A stretch of DNA of 16,392 nucleotides from Lysobacteraceae bacterium (GCA_003449515.1 DMHI01000009.1:1-16392); one strand, 5' to 3'; positions 1 to 7,856 are shown, numbered from the stretch's first letter. Program-made: numbers and translations. Notes: generated from the sequence alone by a model not told the origin.

Positions 1-632
1 ACGCGGTCGAACTGGGCCGCGGCACGCAGCCCGAGGTGCGGCTGCGGGTCGTCGCGGTCTTCGCGTGCGGCCTCGAGCATGCGCCGCATGTCGGCGTGGG
101 CGCGCTCGCGGTGGCCGCGTTCGATCAGCCGGGATTCGAGCCCGCCCACACAGGCGTGGAGGTGCCGCACGTCGTCGGCGGCGTACGCGAGCTGCTGGGC
201 CGAGAGGGGTCGGCGCAGCCAGTCCGAGCGTGTCTCGCCTTTCGGCAGATCGACACCGATCAGGGTGCGCACCAGTGCCTGGTAGCCGAGCGCCGGCCCG
301 AGCCCGGCGAACGCCGCCGCAATCTGGGTGTCGTAGAGCGAGTGTGGCAACACGCCGAGCGCGTGGCGGAAGGCGAGCAGGTCTTCGCTGGCGCTGTGCA
401 TCAGGGCGTGGCTGGTGGCGATCGGCGCGGCCAATGCCGCGGCGACGCCCGCGGCGGTCGGATCGATCAGCCGGATCGCGCCGCTGGCGTCGGCCACCTG
501 GACCAGCGCGAGCTGCGGAAAATAGGTGCGCTCGCGCATGAATTCGGTGTCCAGCGCGAGTGCGCTGGAGGTGTCGAGGGCGTCGAAGGTCGGGCCGACA
601 TCGGCCGCCCGATCGACCAGGGGATCGCTCAT
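1..632 (-). CDS. rnd: Ribonuclease D, N-terminal part (cut by left window edge)
   Basis: This is a DEDD-family 3'-5' exoribonuclease that trims tRNA and other stable RNA 3' ends in the cytoplasm. The reading frame is open from an ATG at 632 to the window edge (about 210 codons), so the C-terminal HRDC region is not visible. The first exonuclease motif is DTEF, with Asp28 and Glu30. These are followed by RTYFPQLALVQ, a second block HSASEDLLAF, then YDTQIAAAF, and the third motif region with SDWLRRPLSAQQLAYAADDV. The order and spacing match E. coli RNase D closely. The start is chosen because the ATG places the catalytic pair at the same residue numbers as in E. coli. The gene is divergent from the SUMF1 lipoprotein gene, with about 75 bp between starts. 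Identity is secure; only the right-hand boundary can be judged here. Confidence 0.93.
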   Translation of the reverse strand, partial: MSDPLVDRAADVGPTFDALDTSSALALDTEFMRERTYFPQLALVQVADASGAIRLIDPTAAGVAAALAAPIATSHALMHSASEDLLAFRHALGVLPHSLYDTQIAAAFAGLGPALGYQALVRTLIGVDLPKGETRSDWLRRPLSAQQLAYAADDVRHLHACVGGLESRLIERGHRERAHADMRRMLEAAREDRDDPQPHLGLRAAAQFDR

Positions 633-707
633 GCCTTTCCTTGCAGGGGAGGGGGCCTTAGCCTAACGTCTCCTTCCGCGCGCGCCGCGCTGTCGATCCG
701 TTTCCGC

Positions 708-2552
708 GTGCACCCGAGAGTTTCCGCGCCTGCCATCGCCTTGGCCCTCGCCCTCGCCCTGAGCGGCTGTGGGGCGGGCGAGCCGTCTTCTCCGGCACCG
801 GCCCCGGCCGCGATCGATCCGCCGGAGGCCGCGGCAGCCGACCATGCCGAGGCCGCCCCGGATCCGGCGCCCACCCGGTCGGCGCTGCCCTGGCGGCGCA
901 CCGAGGTGCTGGTGCCGGTCGAGGCGCGCGCGGCCTTGCTGGCGCAGGCGGTCGAGGCCGAGCGGCGCGGCGATCTGTTCGGCAGCGCGCCGCTCGGCGC
1001 CCTCGATCTGTATGCGGCACTGGCCAGTGCCGAGCCGCCGATGCCGGAAGCCGAAGTGGGCCGCGAGCGGGTGCTCGAGGCGCTGGCGTCGCGCTTCGAG
1101 CTGGCGCGCCTTGCCGGTCGCTTCGACGACGCCGAGGCGATCGCGGCGGTGCTCGAAGTTGAACGGGCCGACGGCGATGCCGATCGGCGCGCGATGCTGG
1201 CGCAGGCGCGTGCCGCCGCCCAGCACGTCGCCGCTGGCGATGCGCGCCGCCAGGCCGGGCGCTGGTTGTCTCCGCGTGGCGACAGCGCGGTGTTCCACTA
1301 CCGCGAAGCCTTGGCGTTGCAGCCTGGCTATGTGCCCGCGCAGCAGGGCCTTGCGGCGGTGGAGCGGGCGCTGATCGATCGAGCCGAGGCCGCCGCTGCC
1401 GGCGGCGACTACATCGATGCCGACGCCGACCTCGCCCGTGCCGCCCGGATCGGCCGGCACCCCGCCGAGGTGCAGGATGCGCGCGCCGCGCTGGCGCAGC
1501 GTCGTGCCGCGCGTGCAGCCGAAGCACTCGCCGCGGCCACGGTCGCGCTCGACCGCCTCGACCTGCCCACCGCCGCCCGTGCGCTGGCCGAGGCTCAGGC
1601 CGCCGATGCGCAGGCGACCGGTCTGGACGCGGCAGCGCAGCGGCTGGCGACGGCGCGCCGCTACGGTCACTTCCTGCCCGGGCAGCGGTTCGCCGACGCC
1701 TTCGCCGAGCGCGGCAGCGGGCCGGCGATGGTGGTGATCCAGCATGGAACGTTCAGGATGGGATCGGGCGATGACGAGCCCGGCGCCCGTGACAACGAGC
1801 GACCCGCGCGCAGTGTGCGCTTCGAGCGCGGCTTCGCCCTCGCCGTGCATGAAACCACGGTGGCCGAGTTCAGCCGGTTCATCGCCGCCACCGGCTACCG
1901 CACCGTGGCCGAGCGCAGCGGACGGTCGTCCGCCTACGACGAGCGCGGCGGTGCCATGGTGGGCCTGCGCGGTGCGCACTGGCGGCGCAGCTACACCGGT
2001 CGCGGCCTGGCGGCCCCCGACCTGCCGGTGGTGCACGTCGCCTTCGAGGATGCGGTGGCCTACGCCGAGTGGCTGTCGGCGCGCACCGGCCAGCGCTATC
2101 GCCTGCCGTCGGAAGCGGAATTCGAGTACGCGTTGCGGGCCGGCGTCGATGCCGCGTGGCCGTGGGGCACGCCGCTGCCGCGGCGCGCGCTCGGCAACCT
2201 CACCGGCGATGGCGACACCTCGCCGCAGGGCCGGCGCTGGGGCCGGCCGATCCGCGGCTGGGACGATGGCCACTGGGGCCCGTCGGCGGTCGGGTCGTTC
2301 CCGGCGGAGGGCTTCGGCACACGCGATCTGATCGGCAACGTCTCGGAGTGGGTCGAGGACTGCTGGCACGACGGCTACCGTCGGGCACCCTCCGACGGCC
2401 GGGCCTGGGTGAACTCGGGCTGTCGCGAGCGCGTGGTCCGGGGCGGCAGCTGGGCCAGCACCCTCGAGCAGGCGCGCTCGGCATTCCGCCTGCAGGTGCC
2501 TCAGGAGCTGAGCTCGGCGCGGATCGGTTTCCGCGTCGCCCGCGACATCTAG
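708..2552 (+). CDS. Lipoprotein with helical N-terminal half and C-terminal SUMF1/FGE-like domain
   Basis: The protein is 614 aa from a GTG at 708. The open frame extends much further upstream, but that part is antisense to RNase D. The GTG start gives a short export signal, a run of Ala/Leu, and a lipobox LSGC near residue 20, so it is probably a lipoprotein. Residues of about 50-330 are Ala/Arg/Glu-rich helices resembling TPR-like repeats. From about residue 338 there is a formylglycine-generating-enzyme fold: MVVIQHGTFRMGS, YRLPSEAEFEYALRAG, GNVSEWVEDCW (from residue 543), RVVRGGSWAS and a terminal IGFRVARD. The two catalytic cysteines that true FGE carries just after GGS are absent; the sequence there is GGSWASTLEQARSAFR. 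Sulfatase activation is therefore unlikely, and a structural, sensing or PvdO-like role is more likely. No clear ribosome binding site precedes the GTG, so the exact start is uncertain. Confidence 0.8.
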   Translation: MHPRVSAPAIALALALALSGCGAGEPSSPAPAPAAIDPPEAAAADHAEAAPDPAPTRSALPWRRTEVLVPVEARAALLAQAVEAERRGDLFGSAPLGALDLYAALASAEPPMPEAEVGRERVLEALASRFELARLAGRFDDAEAIAAVLEVERADGDADRRAMLAQARAAAQHVAAGDARRQAGRWLSPRGDSAVFHYREALALQPGYVPAQQGLAAVERALIDRAEAAAAGGDYIDADADLARAARIGRHPAEVQDARAALAQRRAARAAEALAAATVALDRLDLPTAARALAEAQAADAQATGLDAAAQRLATARRYGHFLPGQRFADAFAERGSGPAMVVIQHGTFRMGSGDDEPGARDNERPARSVRFERGFALAVHETTVAEFSRFIAATGYRTVAERSGRSSAYDERGGAMVGLRGAHWRRSYTGRGLAAPDLPVVHVAFEDAVAYAEWLSARTGQRYRLPSEAEFEYALRAGVDAAWPWGTPLPRRALGNLTGDGDTSPQGRRWGRPIRGWDDGHWGPSAVGSFPAEGFGTRDLIGNVSEWVEDCWHDGYRRAPSDGRAWVNSGCRERVVRGGSWASTLEQARSAFRLQVPQELSSARIGFRVARDI

Positions 2553-2594
2553 CCAGCGCGCCTCGGCCGTTTGCGCCGACTCGGCCGAGCTGGC
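2552..2594. terminator. Possible bidirectional terminator between convergent genes
   Basis: Inverted repeat in the gap between the SUMF1 lipoprotein gene and phaR. CTCGGCCG (2562-2569) pairs with CGGCCGAG (2582-2589). The outer arms GCCAG (2552-2556) and CTGGC (2590-2594) also pair across a five-base bulge. There is no T-run on either side, so termination is inferred from the hairpin and its convergent location only. Confidence 0.35.
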
Positions 2595-2608
2595 GCAGCT
2601 GGCCCGAC

Positions 2609-3160
2609 TCAGTCGCGCGGCTTACGGCTCGTGGGCTTCGCCGCTTTGGCCGGTTTGGCCGCTTTCGCCGCCGCGCCGCGTGGGCCCGCCGCCTTCTTCC
2701 TCGTCGGGCCGCTGCCGAGCGTGCCGCCCTTCAGCACGCCCTGCTGGAAGTTCTTCCACAGCTCGAGGTTGCGCTCGGCGATCTGGTTGAGCATGGCGAA
2801 TGGCGAGGTGCTGATCAGGCCGCCGAGCTGCTTGCGCAGCGTGTGCTGCTGCTCGAGGAACACCTGCAGGCTGCGCTCGATGTAGCGGCTCATGAAGCCG
2901 TGCAGCGGGTCGCCGTAGAAGCGGATCATCAACTGCAGTGAGGCCGTGGAGAGCATCGGCTGCCCCTCCTCCTCGCGCTCGGCGATGATCTGCAGCAGCA
3001 CGAGGCGGGTGATGTCCTGGCCGCTGCGGGCGTCACGCACTTCGAACTCCTCGCCGTCCAGTACCAGTTGGCGCACGTCGTCGAGCGTCACGTAGCTGGA
3101 GATCCGCGTGTCGTAGAGGCGGCGGTTCGGGTACTTCTTGAGCAGTCGGATCGAATCCAT
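2609..3160 (-). CDS. phaR: Polyhydroxyalkanoate synthesis regulator, PhaR family
   Basis: A 183 aa cytoplasmic DNA-binding regulator of the PhaR (PHB accumulation) family, whose studied members repress phasin and granule genes and bind polyhydroxybutyrate. The N-terminal DNA-binding module is diagnostic: IRLLKKYPNRRLYDT at residues 4-18, then SSYVTLDDVRQLVLDG and DITRLVLLQII. It is followed by the accumulation-regulatory segment with STASLQLMIRFYGDPLHGF (about 71-89). The ATG at 3160 is chosen because the family begins only a few residues before this motif. The last 30 or so residues are rich in Lys, Ala, Pro and Arg (for example AAAKAAKPAKAAKP), a basic tail of AlgP or histone-H1 composition that could bind nucleic acid. 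No phaC, phaE or phasin gene is in the window. It lies 67 bp downstream of gluQRS on the same strand and may be cotranscribed with it. The Shine-Dalgarno is weak. Confidence 0.88.
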   Translation of the reverse strand: MDSIRLLKKYPNRRLYDTRISSYVTLDDVRQLVLDGEEFEVRDARSGQDITRLVLLQIIAEREEEGQPMLSTASLQLMIRFYGDPLHGFMSRYIERSLQVFLEQQHTLRKQLGGLISTSPFAMLNQIAERNLELWKNFQQGVLKGGTLGSGPTRKKAAGPRGAAAKAAKPAKAAKPTSRKPRD

Positions 3161-3227
3161 GGGTGCGGCGGCGGGAATCCTGTCGTCAGCGTCCGTGTGG
3201 CGGCGCACCACGGCAAGTGAATCCTCG

Positions 3228-4220
3228 TCAAGGCACCGGGCGGATCGCTGGTTCTGTGCGCGCCGTCGCGGTGGGCGCGGCCGCGCCGGTGTTGTCGCCG
3301 CCGCGCGGCCCTTCGCGGGGGATCCGCGACGGGTCGAACACCCGCGCCGCCCGCGCCAGCGTCGCCTCGGGGCCATGCCAGGCGGGAAACGCCTCGGCGG
3401 GCTGGCCAAGGGCCGACCAGCAGCGGCGCAGCACAAGCTCTGCGGGCAGGGCATCGATGCCGGCGGCATCCGCCGACTTCGCCAGTTTACGACCCTCGGC
3501 GTCGCGCCACAGCGGCAGGTGCAGGTAGCGCGGCGTCGGTAGACCGAGCGCGCGCTGCAGCGCGATCTGCCGCGGCGTGGAGTCGAGCAGGTCGGCACCG
3601 CGCACCACCTCGGTGATGCCCTGCGCGGCATCGTCCACCACCACGGCGAGCTGGTAGGCCCACAGCCCGTCGGCGCGGCGCAGGACCACATCGCCGACGT
3701 CGCGGCGCAGGTGCTGCTCGACACGCCCGTGCACCGGGTCGTCGAAGCCCACGAGGGTGTCGGGCACCCGGAAACGGAAGCTCCGCGTGCGGTGTGCACC
3801 CGCGGGAACCGGCGCGCAGGCGCGGTGGACGCCAGCCGTCGCGGCGAGGTCGGCGCGGCTGCAGCGGCAGGGGAATGCCGCGCCGGACGCGAGCAGGTGG
3901 TCGAGCGCCGCGCGGTAGCGCGCGTGGCGATCACTCTGGAACACCACCGGGCCGTCGGGGATCAGGCCGAGGCCGGCCAGGGTGGCGAGCTGTGCCGCGG
4001 CGACGCCGGGGCGTTCGCGTGGTGGATCGAGGTCTTCGATCCGCACCAGCCAGCGGCCGCCGCCACGACGGGCGTGAAGCCAGCTACCGAGCGCGGCGAG
4101 CGCCGAGCCCCAGTGCAGTGGGCCGGTGGGCGAGGGCGCGAAGCGGCCGACCACGCCTCCTGCCGCGGCCGCTGCCGGATGCTGCGGTTCGGCAGGGCTG
4201 GGCGATGAAGATGGCGTCAC
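3228..4220 (-). CDS. gluQRS: Glutamyl-Q tRNA(Asp) synthetase
   Basis: A truncated glutamyl-tRNA synthetase paralogue that attaches glutamate to the queuosine base at position 34 of tRNA(Asp). Class I signatures are present: GRFAPSPTGPLHWGS, with the HWGS form of the HIGH motif at residues 36-39, RIEDLDPPRE at 60-69, and a KMSKS-like RKLAKS at 244-249. A zinc-site pattern, C118-x-C120 plus C135, lies in the insertion typical of this family. The anticodon-binding domain of full GluRS is missing, as expected. The length from the GTG at 4220 is 330 aa. A second GTG at 4154 would give 308 aa, the E. coli length, but its AGGAGG lies only one base upstream, too close to work well. The start is therefore uncertain and the first 22 residues are low-complexity. 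The gene is divergent from htpX, which starts about 100 bp away. Confidence 0.88.
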   Translation of the reverse strand: MTPSSSPSPAEPQHPAAAAAGGVVGRFAPSPTGPLHWGSALAALGSWLHARRGGGRWLVRIEDLDPPRERPGVAAAQLATLAGLGLIPDGPVVFQSDRHARYRAALDHLLASGAAFPCRCSRADLAATAGVHRACAPVPAGAHRTRSFRFRVPDTLVGFDDPVHGRVEQHLRRDVGDVVLRRADGLWAYQLAVVVDDAAQGITEVVRGADLLDSTPRQIALQRALGLPTPRYLHLPLWRDAEGRKLAKSADAAGIDALPAELVLRRCWSALGQPAEAFPAWHGPEATLARAARVFDPSRIPREGPRGGDNTGAAAPTATARTEPAIRPVP

Positions 4221-4259
4221 GGCGGCAAGGGGATTCGACGGTGGGCACCCGGCGCAGTG

Positions 4260-4289
4260 CTTGAACTTTATCGTTTTCCGCCACACTAA
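4260..4289 (+). promoter_or_regulatory. Candidate htpX promoter (sigma-32-like or sigma-70)
   Basis: CTTGAA at 4260-4265 is followed after 13 bases by CGCCACAC (4279-4286), a partial match to the heat-shock sigma-32 elements CTTGAA and CCCCATNT. The same DNA can be read as a weak sigma-70 promoter, TTGAAC, 17 bases, CACTAA (4284-4289). Either reading would start transcription about 30 bases before the htpX ATG. HtpX is a heat- and envelope-stress gene in E. coli, which favours the sigma-32 reading, but the -10 match is poor. Confidence 0.35.
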
Positions 4290-4322
4290 GCGCCGAGCCC
4301 ACCCTCGCATCGGTGCCTGACC

Positions 4323-5237
4323 ATGAAGCGCGTCGCCCTTTTCCTCGCCACCAACCTGGCCATCCTGCTGGTCTTCTCGGTGGTCTGGATGATCCTCAGC
4401 CAGTTCTTCAACCTGTCGACCTTCACCGCCGACTACAACATCAACCTCGGCGGCATGCTGGTGTTCTGCGCCATCTTCGGGTTCAGCGGTGCCTTCATCT
4501 CGCTGGCGCTGTCGAAGTGGATGGCCAAGCGCTCGACCGGCATGGTGCTGATCACCCAGCCGCGCAACGAGCTGGAGCAATGGCTGTACAGCACCGTCAA
4601 GCGCCAGGCCGAGAAGGCCGGCATCGGCATGCCCGAGGTGGGCATCTACGACGCGCCGGAGATCAACGCCTTCGCCACCGGCGCCTCGCGCAACAGCAGC
4701 CTGGTCGCGGTATCGACCGGCCTGCTGCGCGCCATGCCGCGCGACGAGGTGGAGGCGGTGCTGGCCCATGAGGTCAGCCATGTCGCCAATGGCGACATGG
4801 TCACGTTGACGCTGATCCAGGGCGTGGTGAACACCTTCGTGATGTTCCTCGCCCGCATCGTCGGCCACGCCATCGACCGCATCGTGTTCAAGAACGAGGA
4901 CGGCCCGGGCATCGGCTACTTCGCCACCGTGATCGTGCTCGAGATCATCTTCGGCATCCTCGCTTCCACCATCGTCATGGGCTTCTCGCGCTGGCGCGAG
5001 TTCCGCGCCGATGCCGGCGGTGCCCAGCTCGCCAGCCGCGAGAAGATGATCGCGGCGCTGCAGCGCCTCGCCCAGACCTACGGCCAGAGCACGCTGCCGT
5101 CGGAAGTGCGCGCCTTCGGCATCTCCGGTGGCGTCGCCTCGGGCCTCAAGAAGCTGTTCATGAGCCACCCGCCGCTGGCCGAGCGCATCCAGGCCCTGCG
5201 CGAGCTGCCGATGCAGCGCGTGCCGACCATCGGCTGA
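4323..5237 (+). CDS. htpX: Membrane-bound zinc metalloprotease HtpX
   Basis: A 304 aa M48-family protease of the inner membrane that degrades misfolded membrane proteins together with FtsH. Two N-terminal transmembrane segments (about residues 4-24 and 38-58) are followed by the zinc-binding HEVSH at 149-153, in the context VLAHEVSHVANGDMVTLTL. Further hydrophobic segments lie around 160-180 and 195-220. The third zinc ligand is expected at Glu226 in WREFRADAGGAQL. The C-terminal LFMSHPPLAERIQALRE is typical of the family. Length and motif spacing match E. coli HtpX. The ATG at 4323 is the first in-frame start before the first membrane segment, with no strong Shine-Dalgarno. Its 3' end is only about 20 bp from the converging DUF2252 gene, without an obvious terminator between them. 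Confidence 0.95.
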   Translation: MKRVALFLATNLAILLVFSVVWMILSQFFNLSTFTADYNINLGGMLVFCAIFGFSGAFISLALSKWMAKRSTGMVLITQPRNELEQWLYSTVKRQAEKAGIGMPEVGIYDAPEINAFATGASRNSSLVAVSTGLLRAMPRDEVEAVLAHEVSHVANGDMVTLTLIQGVVNTFVMFLARIVGHAIDRIVFKNEDGPGIGYFATVIVLEIIFGILASTIVMGFSRWREFRADAGGAQLASREKMIAALQRLAQTYGQSTLPSEVRAFGISGGVASGLKKLFMSHPPLAERIQALRELPMQRVPTIG

Positions 5238-5256
5238 ACACGGGACCGGCCGCAGG

Positions 5257-6651
5257 CTACTCGCCCGCCATCGCGTCCGCCGGCACCCGGCCTGCGGACG
5301 CGGCTTTTTTCAGCGATTCGAAGTCGGCTTCGTTGCGGCGCCGGTAGGCCAGGGCGAAGGCCTGCATCGCCTTCGCCAACGCGCCGCCCTTGCCGATGTA
5401 GCCGTGCAGCTCGTCGGGGCAGCCGGCCTTCGCATGGGCGCGGGCGAGGGCGTAGCCGCAGGCCTCGGCGTATTCGCGGAAGTCCTCGGGCTTGAAGGCC
5501 GCAACATTGAACGCCGCCTTCATGTCACGAAGCTGGCGCACATAGAACTCGGCGCGCAGGCTGGGGCAGCCGGCCCAGCCGATGAAGATGTCGGAGGCGG
5601 CCTGCATCAGCCGTTGGCCGTTGACGATGCGCTCGCCGTCATGCGCCTCCCGGCTGCGGCCGAGCGGCTTCTCGAGCACCGAATCGGCCGCCTCCTTGAA
5701 CTGCAGGAACAGCGGGTGCTGGTTCGAGGCCACGAACAGGGCGATGAAGCAGCGCCGGCCCACCGAGCCCACGCCGGGCACCTTCACCGCCACGTCGTGC
5801 AGCACGTAGCGATCTAGCAGGGTGCGGCGGTCGGCCGAGAGCGAGGCGCGGTAGTCGGCGAGGAAGCGCGGCAACTGCGCGCGGAAGCGGCCAAGTTCGC
5901 GGTCGGTGGCGGCGCCGTCGTGATAGACGAAGGGAGGCGCGTCCTTGATGTTCCAGCGCCCGTCGGGCAGCCGCTCGGTGGCCTCGGCGGCGAACACCGC
6001 CGAGGTCTTGCGCCGCGCCTTGCGGATCACTTCCAGCTCGTGCTCGTCGTCGCCGGAGAGTTCGAGCAGGGTCTCGGCGGTGAGCCGGTAGTACCAGGCG
6101 TCGAGCACGTCCATCCGCGCGAAGCGGCGCATGCGATCGGCGTAGGCGTGCACCAGGGTGTCGACCAGCGACTTCTGCGTCGATTCACCCTGGCCGTGCA
6201 CGTCGGCGGCGATGGCGAAGCTGGCGGCGAGCCGGCGCAGGTCCCAGTCGAAAGGCCCGGGCAGGGTTTCATCGAAGTCATTGATGTCGAACAGCAGGGT
6301 GCGTTCGGGGCTGGCGAACAGGCCGAAGTTGTTCAGATGCGCGTCGCCGCAGAGCTGTGTCGCCAGCCCGCTGTGCGGAAGCCCGGCGAGGTCGTGCGCC
6401 ATCAGCCCGGCACCTCCGCGAAAGAACGCGAACGGATCGGCGAGCATGCGGCCATAGCGGATCGGCTTGAGCTCGGGCACGCGGTCGCGGTGGCTGGCTT
6501 CGAGCAGCGCGACGGCATCACGCGTCGAGCGTGGTGCGCTGCCCAGGGCCTCACGCGGCGCGCTGCGCCGGCTGGCCTTGCCACGCGCTTGCGCGGCATC
6601 GCCGCCGTAGGGCGTGACGCTGGAGGGGCGGGTACTGCGGCGGGTCGGCAT
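5257..6651 (-). CDS. DUF2252 family protein
   Basis: A 464 aa protein of the DUF2252 family, whose biochemical role is not established. Family-defining blocks are RYGRMLADPFAFFRGGAGLM (residues 65-84), CGDAHLNNFG (101-110), DINDFDETLPGPFDWDLRRL (122-141), and a later VKVPGVGSVGRR followed by LFLQFKEA. The GDAHLNN and DxNDFDE pair resembles the catalytic loop and metal-binding Asp of aminoglycoside-phosphotransferase and kinase-like folds, so a phosphotransferase-type activity is conceivable but unproven. The first 45 or so residues are basic and low-complexity. The ATG at 6651 is chosen because it precedes this N-terminus at the usual family length. The open frame continues to 6852, but that upstream part lacks family motifs and would overlap the divergent acyltransferase promoter. 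There is no signal peptide, so it is probably cytoplasmic. Confidence 0.85.
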   Translation of the reverse strand: MPTRRSTRPSSVTPYGGDAAQARGKASRRSAPREALGSAPRSTRDAVALLEASHRDRVPELKPIRYGRMLADPFAFFRGGAGLMAHDLAGLPHSGLATQLCGDAHLNNFGLFASPERTLLFDINDFDETLPGPFDWDLRRLAASFAIAADVHGQGESTQKSLVDTLVHAYADRMRRFARMDVLDAWYYRLTAETLLELSGDDEHELEVIRKARRKTSAVFAAEATERLPDGRWNIKDAPPFVYHDGAATDRELGRFRAQLPRFLADYRASLSADRRTLLDRYVLHDVAVKVPGVGSVGRRCFIALFVASNQHPLFLQFKEAADSVLEKPLGRSREAHDGERIVNGQRLMQAASDIFIGWAGCPSLRAEFYVRQLRDMKAAFNVAAFKPEDFREYAEACGYALARAHAKAGCPDELHGYIGKGGALAKAMQAFALAYRRRNEADFESLKKAASAGRVPADAMAGE

Positions 6652-6842
6652 CGGCGGATTACCGGGTGGAGGATGGGCCGAGCCTAGCGCGATGACGGCC
6701 CGGATCAAGTCGGGTGCGGCGTGGTCGCCGGTGCGCCAGGCTTCGCCGCACGGCCGCCCGACGGGGCAGGAAGCCGCTCGGCGGCCCGGCCCTGAGCTGC
6801 AGGTCCTGGGCCCGCGCTCACCCCGGTTCAGCCCGGCCGCTC

Positions 6843-6848
6843 TAAACT
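6843..6848 (+). promoter_or_regulatory. Candidate -10 box of the acyltransferase gene
   Basis: TAAACT matches four of six positions of TATAAT. A transcript starting seven bases downstream would begin at about 6855, exactly on an in-frame GTG, so the mRNA would be leaderless from that codon or carry a 33-base leader to the ATG at 6888. No convincing -35 box is seen. Confidence 0.25.
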
Positions 6849-6887
6849 GCACACGTGTCCCGCAATCGCCCCGCTCGGCCTGCCGCC

Positions 6888-7781
6888 ATGCGCTTCGCTC
6901 CGATCGTCTGGATCCGCACCGCCGCTGCCGGTGCGCTCGTCGCCATCAACACCGTGCTGCACGCGGTGCCGATCCTCTCGCTGGCGCTGGCCAAACTGCT
7001 GATGCCGTTCCGCCGCGCCCGTCTGGCCATGTCGCGCTGGATGCCGGCCTTCGGCGAGAGCTGGATCGCGGTGAACAGTTGGGCCATCGCCCGCTTCACG
7101 CCCACGCGCTGGGTCATCACCGGCGATGATGCACTGAGCCATGTGCGTCGCTACCTCGTGCTCAGCAACCACCAGAGCTGGGTCGACATTCCGGTGCTGC
7201 AGAAGGTGCTGAACCGTCGCATCCCGTTCCAGCGCTTCTTCCTCAAGGATTCGCTGAAGTGGGTGCCGGTGCTGGGGCTGGCCTGGTGGGCGCTCGATTT
7301 CCCCTTCATGAAGCGCGCCAGCAAGTCGCAGATCCAGAAGAAGCCCGAGCTGGCGCGCCGCGACATGGACACGGCACGCCGGGCCTGCGCGAAGTTCCGC
7401 GAGATCCCGGTGTCGGTGATGAACTTCGTCGAGGGCACGCGCGCCAATGCGGCCAAGCTCGCCGACAGCGGCTACCGCCACCTGCTCAAGCCCAAGTCCG
7501 GCGGCGTGGCGCAGGTGCTGAACTCGATGGGCGAGATGCTCGACGGCATCGTCGATGTCACCATCGTCTACCCGCAGGGTCGGCCCAGCATCGTCGACCT
7601 GCTCGCCGGCAGGGTGCGCGAGATCCGCGTCGACCTGCGCCTGCGTCCGGTGCCGCTGGAACTGGTGGGCGGCGACTACGAGAACGACCGCGACTACCGC
7701 GTGCGCTTCCAGCAGTGGCTGAACGGCGTCTGGGCCGAGAAGGACGCGCGCTTCGATGCGCTGATGGCGCAACCGGCGTAG
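6888..7781 (+). CDS. Membrane acyltransferase, PlsC/YihG-like
   Basis: A 297 aa member of the lysophospholipid acyltransferase (PlsC, LPLAT) superfamily, probably acting at the inner membrane on a lysophospholipid or related acceptor. A hydrophobic N-terminal segment (about residues 8-35) anchors the protein. The catalytic NHxxxxD motif is NHQSWVD at 94-100, followed by an acceptor-binding block with RFFLKDSLKWVPVLG and by FVEGTR at 180-185. The arrangement, including the long basic stretch after WWALDFPFMKR, is closest to E. coli YihG. The exact substrate cannot be read from sequence. The start could instead be the GTG at 6855 (308 aa). I prefer ATG 6888 because it directly precedes the membrane segment. 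Neither has a clear Shine-Dalgarno. The DUF2252 gene is divergent, and the next gene downstream has its own promoter. Confidence 0.87.
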   Translation: MRFAPIVWIRTAAAGALVAINTVLHAVPILSLALAKLLMPFRRARLAMSRWMPAFGESWIAVNSWAIARFTPTRWVITGDDALSHVRRYLVLSNHQSWVDIPVLQKVLNRRIPFQRFFLKDSLKWVPVLGLAWWALDFPFMKRASKSQIQKKPELARRDMDTARRACAKFREIPVSVMNFVEGTRANAAKLADSGYRHLLKPKSGGVAQVLNSMGEMLDGIVDVTIVYPQGRPSIVDLLAGRVREIRVDLRLRPVPLELVGGDYENDRDYRVRFQQWLNGVWAEKDARFDALMAQPA

Positions 7782-7813
7782 GCCGCGCGACGGCGGGCGC
7801 TGGGCCCGGGGAC

Positions 7814-7842
7814 TTGATCGCCGCTTCCCGAACCGGTATAGC
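7814..7842 (+). promoter_or_regulatory. Sigma-70-type promoter of the sbtA-sbtB operon
   Basis: TTGATC (7814-7819) and TATAGC (7837-7842) are separated by 17 bases, and each matches four of six consensus positions. The predicted start near 7849 lies 18 bases before the ATG at 7867 and leaves room for its ribosome binding site. This suggests the pair is expressed independently of the upstream acyltransferase. Confidence 0.5.
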
Positions 7843-7856
7843 GCGGGGCTGATGCC

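Noticed and set aside
36..707. Upstream extension of the SUMF1-protein reading frame
   Set aside because: It is antisense to RNase D, whose motifs on the minus strand are unmistakable. The export signal and lipobox begin at about 708.
663..2369. Long minus-strand open frame opposite the SUMF1 gene
   Set aside because: No recognisable motif and shadow-like composition. The plus strand carries clear domain motifs.
4221..5168. N-terminal extension of gluQRS across htpX
   Set aside because: It is antisense to htpX and lacks family motifs. The synthetase core begins at GRFAPSP.
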